NCBI GenBank assembly: GCA_039925965.1
Contig: JBDSXW010000122.1
Location: forward strand, 19,602-83,601
DNA: 64,000 nt
DNA from: JAZKFT01 sp039925965
Lineage (GTDB): Bacteria > Bacteroidota > Bacteroidia > Chitinophagales > Chitinophagaceae
Direction of reading: 5' to 3'
A program made the translations under genes and the position numbers. Below the pieces are notes generated by a model. That model was not told where the DNA came from. It did not search any database and was given only the letters and a program-made list of their open reading frames with translations. Positions 17,399 to 26,703 of this stretch are shown here, piece by piece; within the stretch, counting starts at the first letter, position 1; the number at the start of each line of letters is the position of its first letter.

Positions 17399-18547
17399 AT
17401 GTCTTTTAAAGAGGTCTATATTAATAACACGTCATCTTTTTTTCCCAACGAGCCGGTATTAAATGATGAGATGGAAGCGTACCTGGGATATATTAATGAC
17501 ACACCCTCAAGGTCTAAAGCCATTGTGTTGCGGAACAATGGTATTAAACGCCGGTTTTACGCACTCACCAAAGAAGGCGTAACAACACATACCAATGCCC
17601 AAATGACCGCCGAAGCCGTAAAAGCGTTGTTCAAAGACAACCCGGAAGATATTAAGTCGGTAGAACTGATCAGTTGCGGCACTTCTACTCCTGACCAACT
17701 GATGCCTTCTCATGGCGTAATGGTACATGGCCACCTGCCGGAAACCAATCCGGTGGAAGTCGTTTCTCCCGCTGGTGTGTGCTGTGCGGGCATGCATGCT
17801 TTCAAATACGCCTACCTCGCTACAAAGGCCGGCGATGTTCACCAATCAGTTGCTACCGGTTCAGAACGTTTTTCTCGTTCCCTGATGTCGAAAAATTTTG
17901 AAGATGAGGCACAAAGATTAAAGCAGTTGGTTGATGATCCCTATATTGGTTTTGAAAAAGAATTCCTGAGATGGATGCTATCTGACGGTGCAGCGGCTTT
18001 TCTAATTTCTGATACAAAAAATGAAACCGGCATCAGTCTCCGGATAGAATGGATGGAAGGTTTTTCGTATGCCAACGAACTGTCAGCATGTATGTATATG
18101 GGCAGCGAAAAACAGAAAGACGGCACCTTAAAAAGTTACCAGGAGTATTCCCCCCAGGAGTTAATGGCACAATCTATTTTAACCATTAAGCAAGACGTAA
18201 AACTGCTTAGTAAAAACATCGTATTGTATGGTGGATATGGGGTAAAAGCGTCTTTGGCCAAGCATGGCGTTAAATCAGAAGAGATCGACTTCTTTCTGCC
18301 GCATATGTCGAGTGAATTTTTTAAAGACAAAATCTACACACAATTGATTGCCAACGAAACTGGCATCATGTACGATAAATGGTTTGTAAACCTAAGCCAG
18401 GTGGGAAATGTGGGCGCCGCTTCTATCTATTTTATGGTTGATGAATTGTTTCATAGTGGCAAGCTAAAAGCGGGTGATAAGATTTTCCTGCTCGTTCCGG
18501 AAAGTGCCCGGTTTTCTTACATGTATAGTTTGCTTACCGTGGTGTAA
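17399..18547 (+). CDS. darB: Beta-ketoacyl synthase III-like DarB
   Basis: DarB condenses two fatty acid-derived chains in the first step of dialkylresorcinol synthesis. The 382-residue protein has the KAS III fold: a nucleophile region SPAGVCCAGMHAF (Cys about residue 129), a His in FFLPHMSS and an Asn in the SQVGNVGAAS loop, which together give the Cys-His-Asn triad. Its N-terminus (VYINNTSSFFPNEPVLNDEM) is typical of the DarB group rather than of housekeeping FabH. It follows darA by one base, and the downstream 289 bases contain no gene. Confidence 0.9.
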   Translation: MSFKEVYINNTSSFFPNEPVLNDEMEAYLGYINDTPSRSKAIVLRNNGIKRRFYALTKEGVTTHTNAQMTAEAVKALFKDNPEDIKSVELISCGTSTPDQLMPSHGVMVHGHLPETNPVEVVSPAGVCCAGMHAFKYAYLATKAGDVHQSVATGSERFSRSLMSKNFEDEAQRLKQLVDDPYIGFEKEFLRWMLSDGAAAFLISDTKNETGISLRIEWMEGFSYANELSACMYMGSEKQKDGTLKSYQEYSPQELMAQSILTIKQDVKLLSKNIVLYGGYGVKASLAKHGVKSEEIDFFLPHMSSEFFKDKIYTQLIANETGIMYDKWFVNLSQVGNVGAASIYFMVDELFHSGKLKAGDKIFLLVPESARFSYMYSLLTVV

Positions 18548-18836
18548 TTTATGGTAGCAGCAACGCCTACAAGGGACCAAGCCACACAAAGGTTTATCAA
18601 AGGGATGAATGATTGCTTTTTACTAAAAGTTCTTTTTTGAAAAAATTCCGAACCCGGAAGAAAGCAGAAGGTGATTGATTACTTTTTGAGATACTATAAA
18701 AGCCCAACGGGCTAATAAAAAGCATCATAAATAAGGAATTGCAAGACAAATACTAAGAATGATTTCTATTGTTTTTCTTTGTAAAAACTTTGAACACTTG
18801 TGACTTCGTGGCAGATCCCCGTTAAATAATTGTAAT
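18548..18836. other. Gene-free region after darB with a small hairpin
   Basis: No gene is seen. A short hairpin AGCCC-AAC-GGGCT lies at 18701-18713 followed by an A-rich rather than T-rich stretch, so it is only a weak terminator candidate. The region probably also holds a promoter for the next plus-strand genes. Confidence 0.4.
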
Positions 18837-19244
18837 ATGAAAACAGAAGATATCCCCCAGGACATTGGTGCCCTCAACAAACTCACAAAAGAGATGGTGT
18901 ATGCCGTGGATGATTCCGGCAACTATAAAACAGAACTCAGTAGCGGCTGGCAGGTAAAAACTACCGCCCTGGATCTGGCCTGGCAGGACATTGAACAACG
19001 AATAGAAAATGCCCGGCAAAAGGTACTGAGCAATGAAGCCAGCCCCATCCTCTTTTTTATGGAACTAAGACTGATGGACTTAGGCATTTTAGCGGCCTAC
19101 ACTGGCTTTTGGAAATGGAACATCAAGCAACATTTAAAAGCCGGTGCTTTTAAAAAATTATCAGAAAAAAAATTACAGCAATACGCGGAGGCTTTTAATA
19201 TAACTGTGGAAGAACTTAAAACCATGACCGTAAATGAAGCATGA
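18837..19244 (+). CDS. Hypothetical protein of the flexirubin locus
   Basis: A 135-residue soluble, mainly helical protein. The first half is acidic (KTEDIPQDIGALNKLTKEM), the middle contains a more hydrophobic helix (LFFMELRLMDLGILAAYTGFW), and the end is Lys-rich. I recognise no domain with a known role. It overlaps the BtrH-like gene by 11 bases, so the two are translationally coupled and probably act together. Its position inside the pigment locus suggests a role there. Confidence 0.72.
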   Translation: MKTEDIPQDIGALNKLTKEMVYAVDDSGNYKTELSSGWQVKTTALDLAWQDIEQRIENARQKVLSNEASPILFFMELRLMDLGILAAYTGFWKWNIKQHLKAGAFKKLSEKKLQQYAEAFNITVEELKTMTVNEA

Positions 19245-20247
19245 ATTTGAACATTTGCAGGCCGCTCACTGCGAAAATGGTGTGACCACAAATTTACTGA
19301 GAACCATTGGCGTAGATAAAATAACCGAACCACTTGCATTTGGCATCGGTTCAGGATTGTTCTTTGTGTATGTACCATTTCTAAAAATAAACAAAGGTCC
19401 TGCCATCGCGTTCCGCACCATGCCCGGGCTTATTTTTAAGAGGACCTGTAACTCGCTGAACATCCCGGTAGTAAGAAAGAAATTCAGTTCCAAAGAATCA
19501 GCTGAAAAATATTTACAGGAATGTCTTGCAGCCGGCCAGCCTGTGGGCTGCCAGGTGGGTGTTTATTACCTTACTTATTTTCCAAAAGAATATCGGTTTC
19601 ATTTTAATGCCCACAACATTATTGTATATGGCAAAGAAGATGACCGCTACCTGATCAGCGATCCGGTAATGGAAACAGTTACCTCTTTATCCAGTTACGA
19701 ACTGGAAAGGGTGCGCTTTGCCAAAGGAGCGTTGGCACCAAGAGGACAAATCTATTATGCCAAAGAACAAAAGATCGTTACCGACCAACAAATAGCCAAA
19801 GCCATCGAAACCGGCATTAAAAGAAATGTGAACCATATGATCCGGATACCGGGAAGTATTGCTGGGGTCAAAGGCATTGCGGCAACCGGTAACAAAATAA
19901 AAAAATGGCGTGATAAATTAGGTCAGCAGATAGCAGGACTGTACCTGGCGCAATTGGTGCGCATGCAGGAGGAAATTGGCACAGGAGGAGGCGGATTCAG
20001 GTACATTTATGCCGCATTCCTGCAACAGGCCCATGCGTTTCAGCCAAAAGATGAATTGCTGGAGATATCCAAAATATTTACACAGGCCGGCGATACATGG
20101 CGCAATGCTGCGGTACAAGCAGCGGGCATTTACAAGGGACGGATTGGTACCCAGGCCGATTTTAATACCATGGGCGATTACCTGATTGAAATTTCAGAAA
20201 TAGAAAAAACGGCTTTCAAGGCTTTGTCTAAAATAAAATGGCATTGA
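19234..20247 (+). CDS. BtrH-like N-terminal domain protein, putative acyltransferase
   Basis: The first 140 residues match the BtrH_N domain, named after the butirosin enzyme that moves an acyl group from a carrier protein to an amine. Hallmarks are the Cys in LQAAHCENGVTTNLL, the large Gly-rich FGIGSGLFFVY loop, the GCQVGVYYL strand and the His in FHFNAHNIIVYG, giving a papain-like Cys-His pair. The C-terminal 200 residues are helical (a DUF4872-like region). In this locus it could move an acyl chain from an ACP to a hydroxyl or amine acceptor. It overlaps both neighbours by about 10 bases. Confidence 0.82.
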   Translation: MKHEFEHLQAAHCENGVTTNLLRTIGVDKITEPLAFGIGSGLFFVYVPFLKINKGPAIAFRTMPGLIFKRTCNSLNIPVVRKKFSSKESAEKYLQECLAAGQPVGCQVGVYYLTYFPKEYRFHFNAHNIIVYGKEDDRYLISDPVMETVTSLSSYELERVRFAKGALAPRGQIYYAKEQKIVTDQQIAKAIETGIKRNVNHMIRIPGSIAGVKGIAATGNKIKKWRDKLGQQIAGLYLAQLVRMQEEIGTGGGGFRYIYAAFLQQAHAFQPKDELLEISKIFTQAGDTWRNAAVQAAGIYKGRIGTQADFNTMGDYLIEISEIEKTAFKALSKIKWH

Positions 20248-21002
20248 TGACCCATGCGGCTGTGAGCATAAGGGACCTTGGATTCAGGTATCCCGGCCAG
20301 TCTGTCAATAGCATCAACCACCTGCACCTGGAAGTAGCCGAAGGCGAACGCTTTGGATTGTTTGGTCCTAATGGTGCCGGCAAAACCACGTTGATGAACT
20401 GCATGACCGGGCTGCTCAATTATCAGCAGGGAAATATCCGGCTCTTTGGTCAGGAAGTGAAAGGCGACCGAAAATCCATCAGCAAATACTTTGGTTTTGT
20501 ACCTCAGGATTTTTCTTTTTACCAGGAATTAAGCCCGGTAGAGAACCTCAACTTTTTTGGTGCCTGGTCGGGCATGGATAAGAAAGCCATTAAAACAAAA
20601 TCTGTAGAACTGCTGGAAGTACTCGGCCTCGCCGATGTCCGCAACAAACAAGTACAAAAGTTTTCAGGAGGCATGAAACGCCGGGTGAACCTGGCGATTG
20701 GGGTCATCCATACGCCACGCATTTTATTTTTAGATGAACCTACGGTAGGTGTGGATGTGCATACCCGGCAAGCCATCATTAGTTACCTCAAAACATTGAA
20801 TTCTAACGGCACCACGCTTATTTATACTTCGCACCAACTAAGCGAAGCAGAAGATCTCTGCGACCGCGTTGCCATGATAGACGGCGGCAAAATTCTGGTA
20901 CATGATTTCTTAAGCCAGTTACTGGCCGATCATAGCGAAGAAGGCCTGGAAGGTTTGTTCATACAATTAACCGGTAAAAATTACAGGGACAGCAATGTAT
21001 AA
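20238..21002 (+). CDS. ABC transporter ATP-binding protein
   Basis: A 254-residue ATPase subunit with Walker A (GPNGAGKTT), Q-loop (FVPQDFSFY), signature (FSGGMKRRVNLA), Walker B (ILFLDEPTVGVD) and the switch His (YTSHQL). It belongs to the DrrA/CcmA-like group whose partners export drugs and lipids. It overlaps the BtrH-like gene by 10 bases and the permease gene by 8 bases, so the three are translationally coupled. Its likely cargo is a pigment intermediate or finished flexirubin, by position only. Confidence 0.93.
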   Translation: MALMTHAAVSIRDLGFRYPGQSVNSINHLHLEVAEGERFGLFGPNGAGKTTLMNCMTGLLNYQQGNIRLFGQEVKGDRKSISKYFGFVPQDFSFYQELSPVENLNFFGAWSGMDKKAIKTKSVELLEVLGLADVRNKQVQKFSGGMKRRVNLAIGVIHTPRILFLDEPTVGVDVHTRQAIISYLKTLNSNGTTLIYTSHQLSEAEDLCDRVAMIDGGKILVHDFLSQLLADHSEEGLEGLFIQLTGKNYRDSNV

Positions 21003-22278
21003 ACTTCGGGCCACCATCATGAAAGACCTGCAGATTTTGACCCGTGATAAAGTGGGTCTGATTTTTATGTTTGCCATGCCGATCGTTTTAGCCATTGTGA
21101 TCACCGCTACGCAAAACAGCACTTTCGAACTGGTAAACAAAAACAAAGTACCACTTATTTTATGCAACCGGGATACTGGCCAGTGCAGCCGGCAACTGGT
21201 ACAAGCCATTGAAAAAGTGGGCATGTTCGAGGTAAAGAAAGTGCCGGGCAATCAATCAGAAAAAGAGATCGCGGAGCGGATGCATAAAAAAGATGCACTT
21301 ATTGCGATCATCATACCAAAAGATTTTAGTGAAAAAGTGGTAGCAAAGGCAAAAGCCACCGCAACCAAGGCGTTGAATAATTTCGGGCTTCAAACTGACA
21401 CCGTAAAACGCCACGAAACAGACAGCATCCAACCGATTAGCCTGTTGTATCACCCGGTATTGCAGGAAGCTTTCAGGCAATCCATTCAGGGTGCCTTACG
21501 CAGCACGCTACAAATGGTGCAAAGTAAACAGGTGCTTAAAAGCATCTACTTTTCCTTAAATGAAGAAGAGATAACAGATACCCTGGAAAATGAGATCATG
21601 AATAACCAGGTAGCCATCAACGAAATACCGATTTCAAGAGATGGCAACAAAACCATACCCAACGCCACCCAGCACAATATCCCGGCCTGGACCATTTTTG
21701 CCATGTTCTTTGTGGTGATATCCCTGGGAAGTAGTGTAGTGCGGGAAAAATTGAATGGCAGTTTTATCCGGTTAAAGACCTTGCCTACCAACTATTTGCT
21801 CGCACTGCTGAGCAAACAAATAACTTACCTGCTGGTAACACTGGCCCAGGCGGCGTTTATTTTTGCCATTGGTATCTGGCTGTTTCCTTACCTGGGATTG
21901 CCAAAACTAAATTTACCATCTGATCTCTTTGGGCTTTTTATTGTGTCATTTATCTGTGGATGGTGTGCGGTAAGTTTTGCCATATGTGTTGGGGTCTTTG
22001 CACAAACGCAGGAACAGGCGAACGGAATAGGGGCAGTTTCAATTGTGTTACTGGCCGCCATCGGTGGCTTGCTGGTTCCAAGTTTTGCCATGCCTGCATC
22101 TTTTCAGCAGGTAATAAAACTATCACCTTTGCATTGGTGTCTCGAAGCCTACTATGGCCTGTTTCTTGAAGGTGGTAAGTTCAAGGATATTTTATTGAAT
22201 ATCTTGCCTTTATTGGGTATTACTATATTATTTCAGTTAATTGCATTACTCGGTTTAAAAAGAAAAAATCTGATTTGA
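20995..22278 (+). CDS. ABC transporter permease (ABC-2 type)
   Basis: A 427-residue ABC-2 type permease. One helix lies near the N-terminus (VGLIFMFAMPIVLAIVITAT), followed by a long external domain of about 200 residues and then a C-terminal cluster of five helices (from about residue 230, beginning WTIFAMFFVVISLGSSV). This layout is that of YhiH/DrrB-like exporters with a large periplasmic insert. It pairs with the ATPase encoded just upstream. An ACP gene follows 10 bases later. Confidence 0.92.
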   Translation: MYKLRATIMKDLQILTRDKVGLIFMFAMPIVLAIVITATQNSTFELVNKNKVPLILCNRDTGQCSRQLVQAIEKVGMFEVKKVPGNQSEKEIAERMHKKDALIAIIIPKDFSEKVVAKAKATATKALNNFGLQTDTVKRHETDSIQPISLLYHPVLQEAFRQSIQGALRSTLQMVQSKQVLKSIYFSLNEEEITDTLENEIMNNQVAINEIPISRDGNKTIPNATQHNIPAWTIFAMFFVVISLGSSVVREKLNGSFIRLKTLPTNYLLALLSKQITYLLVTLAQAAFIFAIGIWLFPYLGLPKLNLPSDLFGLFIVSFICGWCAVSFAICVGVFAQTQEQANGIGAVSIVLLAAIGGLLVPSFAMPASFQQVIKLSPLHWCLEAYYGLFLEGGKFKDILLNILPLLGITILFQLIALLGLKRKNLI

Positions 22279-22288
22279 ATTACTTACC

Positions 22289-22552
22289 ATGGAGACAGCG
22301 CAATTAAAACAGCAGTTAAAAAAACAAATAGTAGAATTCCTCAACCTGCTATCGGTAAATCCTGAAGATATCAAAGACGATGAACCATTATTTGGCGAAG
22401 GTCTTGGACTGGATTCTATCGACTCTATTGAGTTAATCGTATTGCTAAACCGGGAATACGACGTGGTGATAAAAGACCCGAAAGAAGGTCGCAAGATACT
22501 GGTGGACATTAATACCATGGCCGATTACATTGAGAAACACCGCACAAAATAA
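22289..22552 (+). CDS. Acyl carrier protein, first cassette
   Basis: An 87-residue acidic four-helix carrier protein. The phosphopantetheine attachment site is GLGLDSIDSIEL with Ser at about residue 43. It begins the first ACP-ketosynthase-CLF cassette, 11 bases before the ketosynthase, and would carry the growing aryl polyene chain. A second ACP (31351-31614) is very similar in its central helix, and a third (38306-38563) is more distant. All need activation by the AcpS encoded at 46733. Confidence 0.93.
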   Translation: METAQLKQQLKKQIVEFLNLLSVNPEDIKDDEPLFGEGLGLDSIDSIELIVLLNREYDVVIKDPKEGRKILVDINTMADYIEKHRTK

Positions 22553-22563
22553 AACCAACTTTA

Positions 22564-23748
22564 TTGGACAGGATCGTTGTAACAGGGATGGGTGTTATCA
22601 GCGCTATAGGAAATACTGTAGCTGAAAACCGGGTAGCGCTTATGGAAGGAAAATGCGGAATTGGTCGCTTAGAAACCTTCCCGTCGAAATTTGCAGGTAT
22701 CCTTCCGGTAGGGGAAATAAGAATACCCAACCATGCATTGCAGGAACAACTTGATGCTTACGAACCGGGAGTTACCCGTACCAGTTTACTGGCGCTTTAT
22801 GCGTTTAAGGAAGCGATTACCAATAGCTATCTCTCCATCGCACAAATAGCTACTGATACCGCATTGATTGGTGCCAGCACGGTTGGTGGCATGTGCCTTA
22901 CTGATGAGATGTACTATGATTCCAAAAAAGGTGGTCCGGGTTCGGAATACCTTTCTTCGTACGATTATAGTGCTACTTGTATGTACCTGCAAAAAAGGTA
23001 TGCAATCAACGGCCCGGTTAATACCATTAACACAGCTTGTTCGTCATCTGCCAATGCCATTATGTACGGGGCAAGGCTTATAAAAAGCGGGAAGGTTAAA
23101 AGGGCCATTGTAGGCGGCTTTGACAGCCTTGCAAAATTTACTATCAACGGGTTCAATGCGTTGCACATTTTATCCCCGGAGATCTGCACGCCATTTGATG
23201 CGGACCGTAAAGGGTTGAATTTGGGCGAAGGCGCAGCGTTTCTTGTATTGGAAAAAGAAAGCGAGGTAGCCGATAAAAAAATATATGCGGCATTGAGTGG
23301 CTATGCCAATTCCAATGATGCCTTTCATGCTTCCTCTTTGTCTGAAAATGGGGAGGGCCCATACACAGCGATGGAGTCAGCCCTCACAGTTGCTAAATTA
23401 GGTGCTGGCGCAATAGATTTTATTAATGCCCATGGCACCGGCACTGAAAATAACGACCAGGTAGAAAGTGTCGCCATGATGCGGCTGTTTAATAAAGTAC
23501 CCTCATTTAATTCTACCAAGGCTAATATTGGCCATACACTTGGTGCCGCAGGCGCTATCGAAGCAGTGTATTGTATTTTAAATCTCTCTGAACAGGAGTT
23601 GTACCCGGGACTTCATTTTAAAACGCCCATTTCTGGCCTGGAACTACAACCCATTCCTTTTTACAAAAAAGCAACGTTAACACATGTCATGTCTAACTCT
23701 TTTGGTTTTGGCGGTAATTGTTCATCACTTATTTTTTCCAAAGCCTAA
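22564..23748 (+). CDS. Beta-ketoacyl-ACP synthase II, first cassette
   Basis: A 394-residue FabF-like condensing enzyme. It starts at a TTG codon; the family start DRIVVTGMGVISAIGN makes this clear. The active site is complete: Cys at about residue 159 in NTACSSSANAI, His in NAHGTGTENND, and His in ANIGHTLGAAG. It should catalyse decarboxylative chain elongation as the active half of a heterodimer with the CLF-like protein that follows after 3 bases. It is a paralogue of 30148-31347, with the same order of partners. Confidence 0.92.
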   Translation: MDRIVVTGMGVISAIGNTVAENRVALMEGKCGIGRLETFPSKFAGILPVGEIRIPNHALQEQLDAYEPGVTRTSLLALYAFKEAITNSYLSIAQIATDTALIGASTVGGMCLTDEMYYDSKKGGPGSEYLSSYDYSATCMYLQKRYAINGPVNTINTACSSSANAIMYGARLIKSGKVKRAIVGGFDSLAKFTINGFNALHILSPEICTPFDADRKGLNLGEGAAFLVLEKESEVADKKIYAALSGYANSNDAFHASSLSENGEGPYTAMESALTVAKLGAGAIDFINAHGTGTENNDQVESVAMMRLFNKVPSFNSTKANIGHTLGAAGAIEAVYCILNLSEQELYPGLHFKTPISGLELQPIPFYKKATLTHVMSNSFGFGGNCSSLIFSKA

Positions 23749-23751
23749 CGC

Positions 23752-24795
23752 ATGTTTTACATCCATCAAACATCCTGCATATCGCCACAACAAAGTTTCA
23801 GGGATATAAACCTGGACGAATTGAATGTCTATTCCGACCAAAGACTTTTGGCCATTGAACCTGGTTACAATGGCATCCCGCCAGGTGTATTGAGAAGAAT
23901 GGGTAAAGCAGTGCGCATGGGTGTTGGTGCTGCTATGCAGACGCTGCAAAACAAGGCTGCGCCAAATGGCATAATCATGGCAACGGCGAATGGCGGAAAG
24001 GAAGATTGTGTGAAATTTCTAAACCAGATCATTGAATATGATGAAGGCCTGCTGACGCCCATAAACTTTGTACAAAGTACACCCAACGCCATTGCTGCCC
24101 AGATAGGCCTGTTAACTGGTAATCATGGCTATAATATCACCCATTTACATTTGGGCCTTGCATTTGAATTTGCCGTAATGGATGTAGTGATGTTGCTCGA
24201 AGAAAACCCTGGGAATAGTTATTTACTGGGAGCTGTTGACGACATTTCGTTATACAATTACGTTTTTGAAGAAAAGGATGATTTGTATAAAAAAGAACCG
24301 TTAAGTGCCCACCTGCTCTACCAAACCGACTCACCGGGTTGCGTTCCTGGCGAAGGGGCAACTATGTTTTTGATCAATGGAGATCAAAATGGTTCCCTGG
24401 CAAAACTGGTTGGTGTTGATACGTTGCATAGCGAGGATCCAATCGCCGTAAAAGAAAAATTACAGGATTTTTTAAGGAACTATTTACCAGCAGGTGAAGT
24501 TATCGATCTCCTGCTGTCCGGCGAAAATGGAGACAACCGCCTACTTAAATATTATACTGCCTGCGAATCTATAATCGATGAGCATGTCGCAATAGCCCGT
24601 TTTAAACATATGAGCGGGGAATACCCAACTGCAGTGGCCATGGGGCTTTGGCTCTGTTGCCATATTCTGCAAAAACAAACGATTCCGGATCATATGGTTA
24701 AAAGAGCAACTAAAACGCTATATAAAAACATACTCATTTATAACAATTTTAAGGGGGCACAGCACAGTTTTATGCTTGTTTCAATTCCGACTTAA
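23752..24795 (+). CDS. Chain length factor-like beta-ketoacyl synthase homologue, first cassette
   Basis: A 347-residue protein of the ketosynthase fold that lacks the catalytic Cys: the corresponding stretch reads THLHLGLAFEFAV. The C-terminal His loops are also absent or changed. Such subunits pair with an active ketosynthase to set chain length, as in type II PKS and aryl polyene systems. It shares long stretches with the protein at 29083-30141 (for example AIxPGY/EPDY start, GEGATMFL, GEYPTAVAMGLW). Its last 26 bases overlap the convergent oxidoreductase gene. Confidence 0.85.
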   Translation: MFYIHQTSCISPQQSFRDINLDELNVYSDQRLLAIEPGYNGIPPGVLRRMGKAVRMGVGAAMQTLQNKAAPNGIIMATANGGKEDCVKFLNQIIEYDEGLLTPINFVQSTPNAIAAQIGLLTGNHGYNITHLHLGLAFEFAVMDVVMLLEENPGNSYLLGAVDDISLYNYVFEEKDDLYKKEPLSAHLLYQTDSPGCVPGEGATMFLINGDQNGSLAKLVGVDTLHSEDPIAVKEKLQDFLRNYLPAGEVIDLLLSGENGDNRLLKYYTACESIIDEHVAIARFKHMSGEYPTAVAMGLWLCCHILQKQTIPDHMVKRATKTLYKNILIYNNFKGAQHSFMLVSIPT

Positions 24796-26449
24796 CCGCC
24801 GCCCGCCTCTTTTTACCGGCCATTTTTTTATGGAGCCATTCCGGCCATTGAGTGCTATCCTCAGCATCGTAAATACGCACTTCCTGAGTAGGGTCGGGCT
24901 GTACCAGGTCGTCTTCGGTGCAATTAAGAATTTTAGCGGCGGTTTTTACACCTGACCAACTGGCACCGGCAACTCCATGGCTCATAATGCTCGCACCGCA
25001 CATATACAGGTTACCAATTTCTGATTGGGCAGTAAAAGAAAATGGACCAGTTTGAAAAAAGCCTTTTTCGGTACCGTACACATTACCCTTAGTAGATTTG
25101 ATATAGTGTTCGTTAGTCATGGGCGTACCCATATCCAGGTTTACCATGTTTTGGCGGATACCTGGCACTACTTTTTCCATCGTGTTAACCAGCTTTTCGC
25201 AAAGGCGCTCTTTCAAGTCTTTGTATGCCTCGGTATAACCTTCACCTTCCGGCAGATGCGCCTTAAAGGAGTCATAATCGATAAATGTTACTACCTCTAA
25301 AGTATGGTGCCGCCCGTCGTAACTAGAGGGATCTTTAAGTGAGGAGCAACTGATAAAAAGCGATGAAAATTCGTCCGACGCCAAAATATCTTCGCCGCTG
25401 AGTGCGGCATACACTTCATCCATATCCCGGTTGGGCATCAACCATATATTTCCTGAATCCAGGCCGGCCTTCCGCACATCCATATCCACGATCATAAAAA
25501 ACATGAGCGAGGTTAAAGAATACCGTGTTCTGGCCAATTTTGACAGCAGTTTTTTGCTTAGGTTTTCATGGCCTACCATCTTATACGTAGCTGCTGGGTC
25601 GGTATTAGAAATCACCCGCTTTGCGGTGATCTTTTCGCCATTCTGAAGCTCCACCCCTACTGCATTCCGTTTATTTTTACCAGCACCACCCTCCAATAAA
25701 ATACGGGCCACACCAAGTCCGGTTCTTACTTCACCACTGTACTTTTTGATACCCTTTGTCATGGCTTTTACAATAGCAGCACCCCCACCCATGGGGTAAA
25801 AACCACCCTGGAAATAATGATCCATCAATGCGCAATGGTAGGGAAAACTGGCTTTGGATGGTGACAGCCCGTGGTCACCACATTGAATATTAATAACTTT
25901 TTGCAGCAGTGGATCTTTGATATGCCATCCAACTACCCGCTTTAAACTAAATAATGCATACTTGCCTAAGTGACGGGTGCGATAAGGTATGGTTACATTG
26001 TCCCAAAATCCGCTCATCTTTGGAATCAGGTGTAATTGCCTGCTTACATTTTGCACCAGTTCCAGGTATTTCCGCAAACCTTTTTTTTCTTTTGGAAACC
26101 GTTCAGAAAGAGCGGTAAAGAGCTGGTCTGCCCCGGCAGGCATGTCAATGTGCTCATCGCCTATCCAGCAGTGCTCATAAGCATTGTGGTTCATTCTGAA
26201 AAAAACCAGGTCGTTAGCAATGCCTAGTCCTTCATACAGATTGCTGGTGGATTGGCCTTTATCGACCAGGCCGATATAATGGACACCCGGGCTAAACCGA
26301 TGACCTTCCAAATAAAAGCTATGGCACCACCCTCCTGGCACATAATGCTGCTCAACAACCAGGACCTTTTGTCCCGCCCTGGCAAGACATAATGCGGCAG
26401 ATAAACCACCTGCTCCTGAACCTATGATAATGCTGTCGTAATCACTCAT
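24770..26449 (-). CDS. CrtI/RetSat-like FAD-dependent oxidoreductase
   Basis: A 559-residue flavoprotein with the FAD loop SIIIGSGAGGLSAALCLARAG, a PGGWCHSF segment near residue 40 and the C-terminal YMCGASIMSHGVAGASWSG motif. These fit the phytoene desaturase, carotenoid isomerase and retinol saturase family. Since ketosynthase, ketoreductase and dehydratase activities already give the conjugated polyene, the enzyme may adjust double-bond geometry or saturation instead; this is inference. A second such gene lies at 48770-50281. It ends convergently with the plus-strand CLF gene, overlapping it by 26 bases. Confidence 0.85.
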   Translation of the reverse strand: MSDYDSIIIGSGAGGLSAALCLARAGQKVLVVEQHYVPGGWCHSFYLEGHRFSPGVHYIGLVDKGQSTSNLYEGLGIANDLVFFRMNHNAYEHCWIGDEHIDMPAGADQLFTALSERFPKEKKGLRKYLELVQNVSRQLHLIPKMSGFWDNVTIPYRTRHLGKYALFSLKRVVGWHIKDPLLQKVINIQCGDHGLSPSKASFPYHCALMDHYFQGGFYPMGGGAAIVKAMTKGIKKYSGEVRTGLGVARILLEGGAGKNKRNAVGVELQNGEKITAKRVISNTDPAATYKMVGHENLSKKLLSKLARTRYSLTSLMFFMIVDMDVRKAGLDSGNIWLMPNRDMDEVYAALSGEDILASDEFSSLFISCSSLKDPSSYDGRHHTLEVVTFIDYDSFKAHLPEGEGYTEAYKDLKERLCEKLVNTMEKVVPGIRQNMVNLDMGTPMTNEHYIKSTKGNVYGTEKGFFQTGPFSFTAQSEIGNLYMCGASIMSHGVAGASWSGVKTAAKILNCTEDDLVQPDPTQEVRIYDAEDSTQWPEWLHKKMAGKKRRAAVKSELKQA

Positions 26450-26703
26450 AACTAATGTTGAAGGTACTGTTTTAACAATAGCAGCACCATCAGGAGATTA
26501 CTGCCGCTGTTTCTCTTCATAGTCGGCTTACACCCAAATCGAAATATTGAACGTATTGCATGTGTGGACCAGATTTGGAGGGTGCTTCGGCAGCAAGTGC
26601 ATCCAATTTTGGAAACGCCCCATCGCCGGCAGGATGGCCAGGCAAAGGTGCGAAGACAGTTTATCCATCGGGGTAGAGATGAATACCTGCGGGCTGATAT
26701 TGC
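26450..26703. other. Gap inside the minus-strand pigment block
   Basis: No complete gene is seen. On the minus strand an open frame of 48 codons without a start codon (26517-26660) has a protein-like sequence ending GPHMQYVQYFDLGVSRL, which may be the tail of a lost gene. It could also be chance. Confidence 0.3.
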
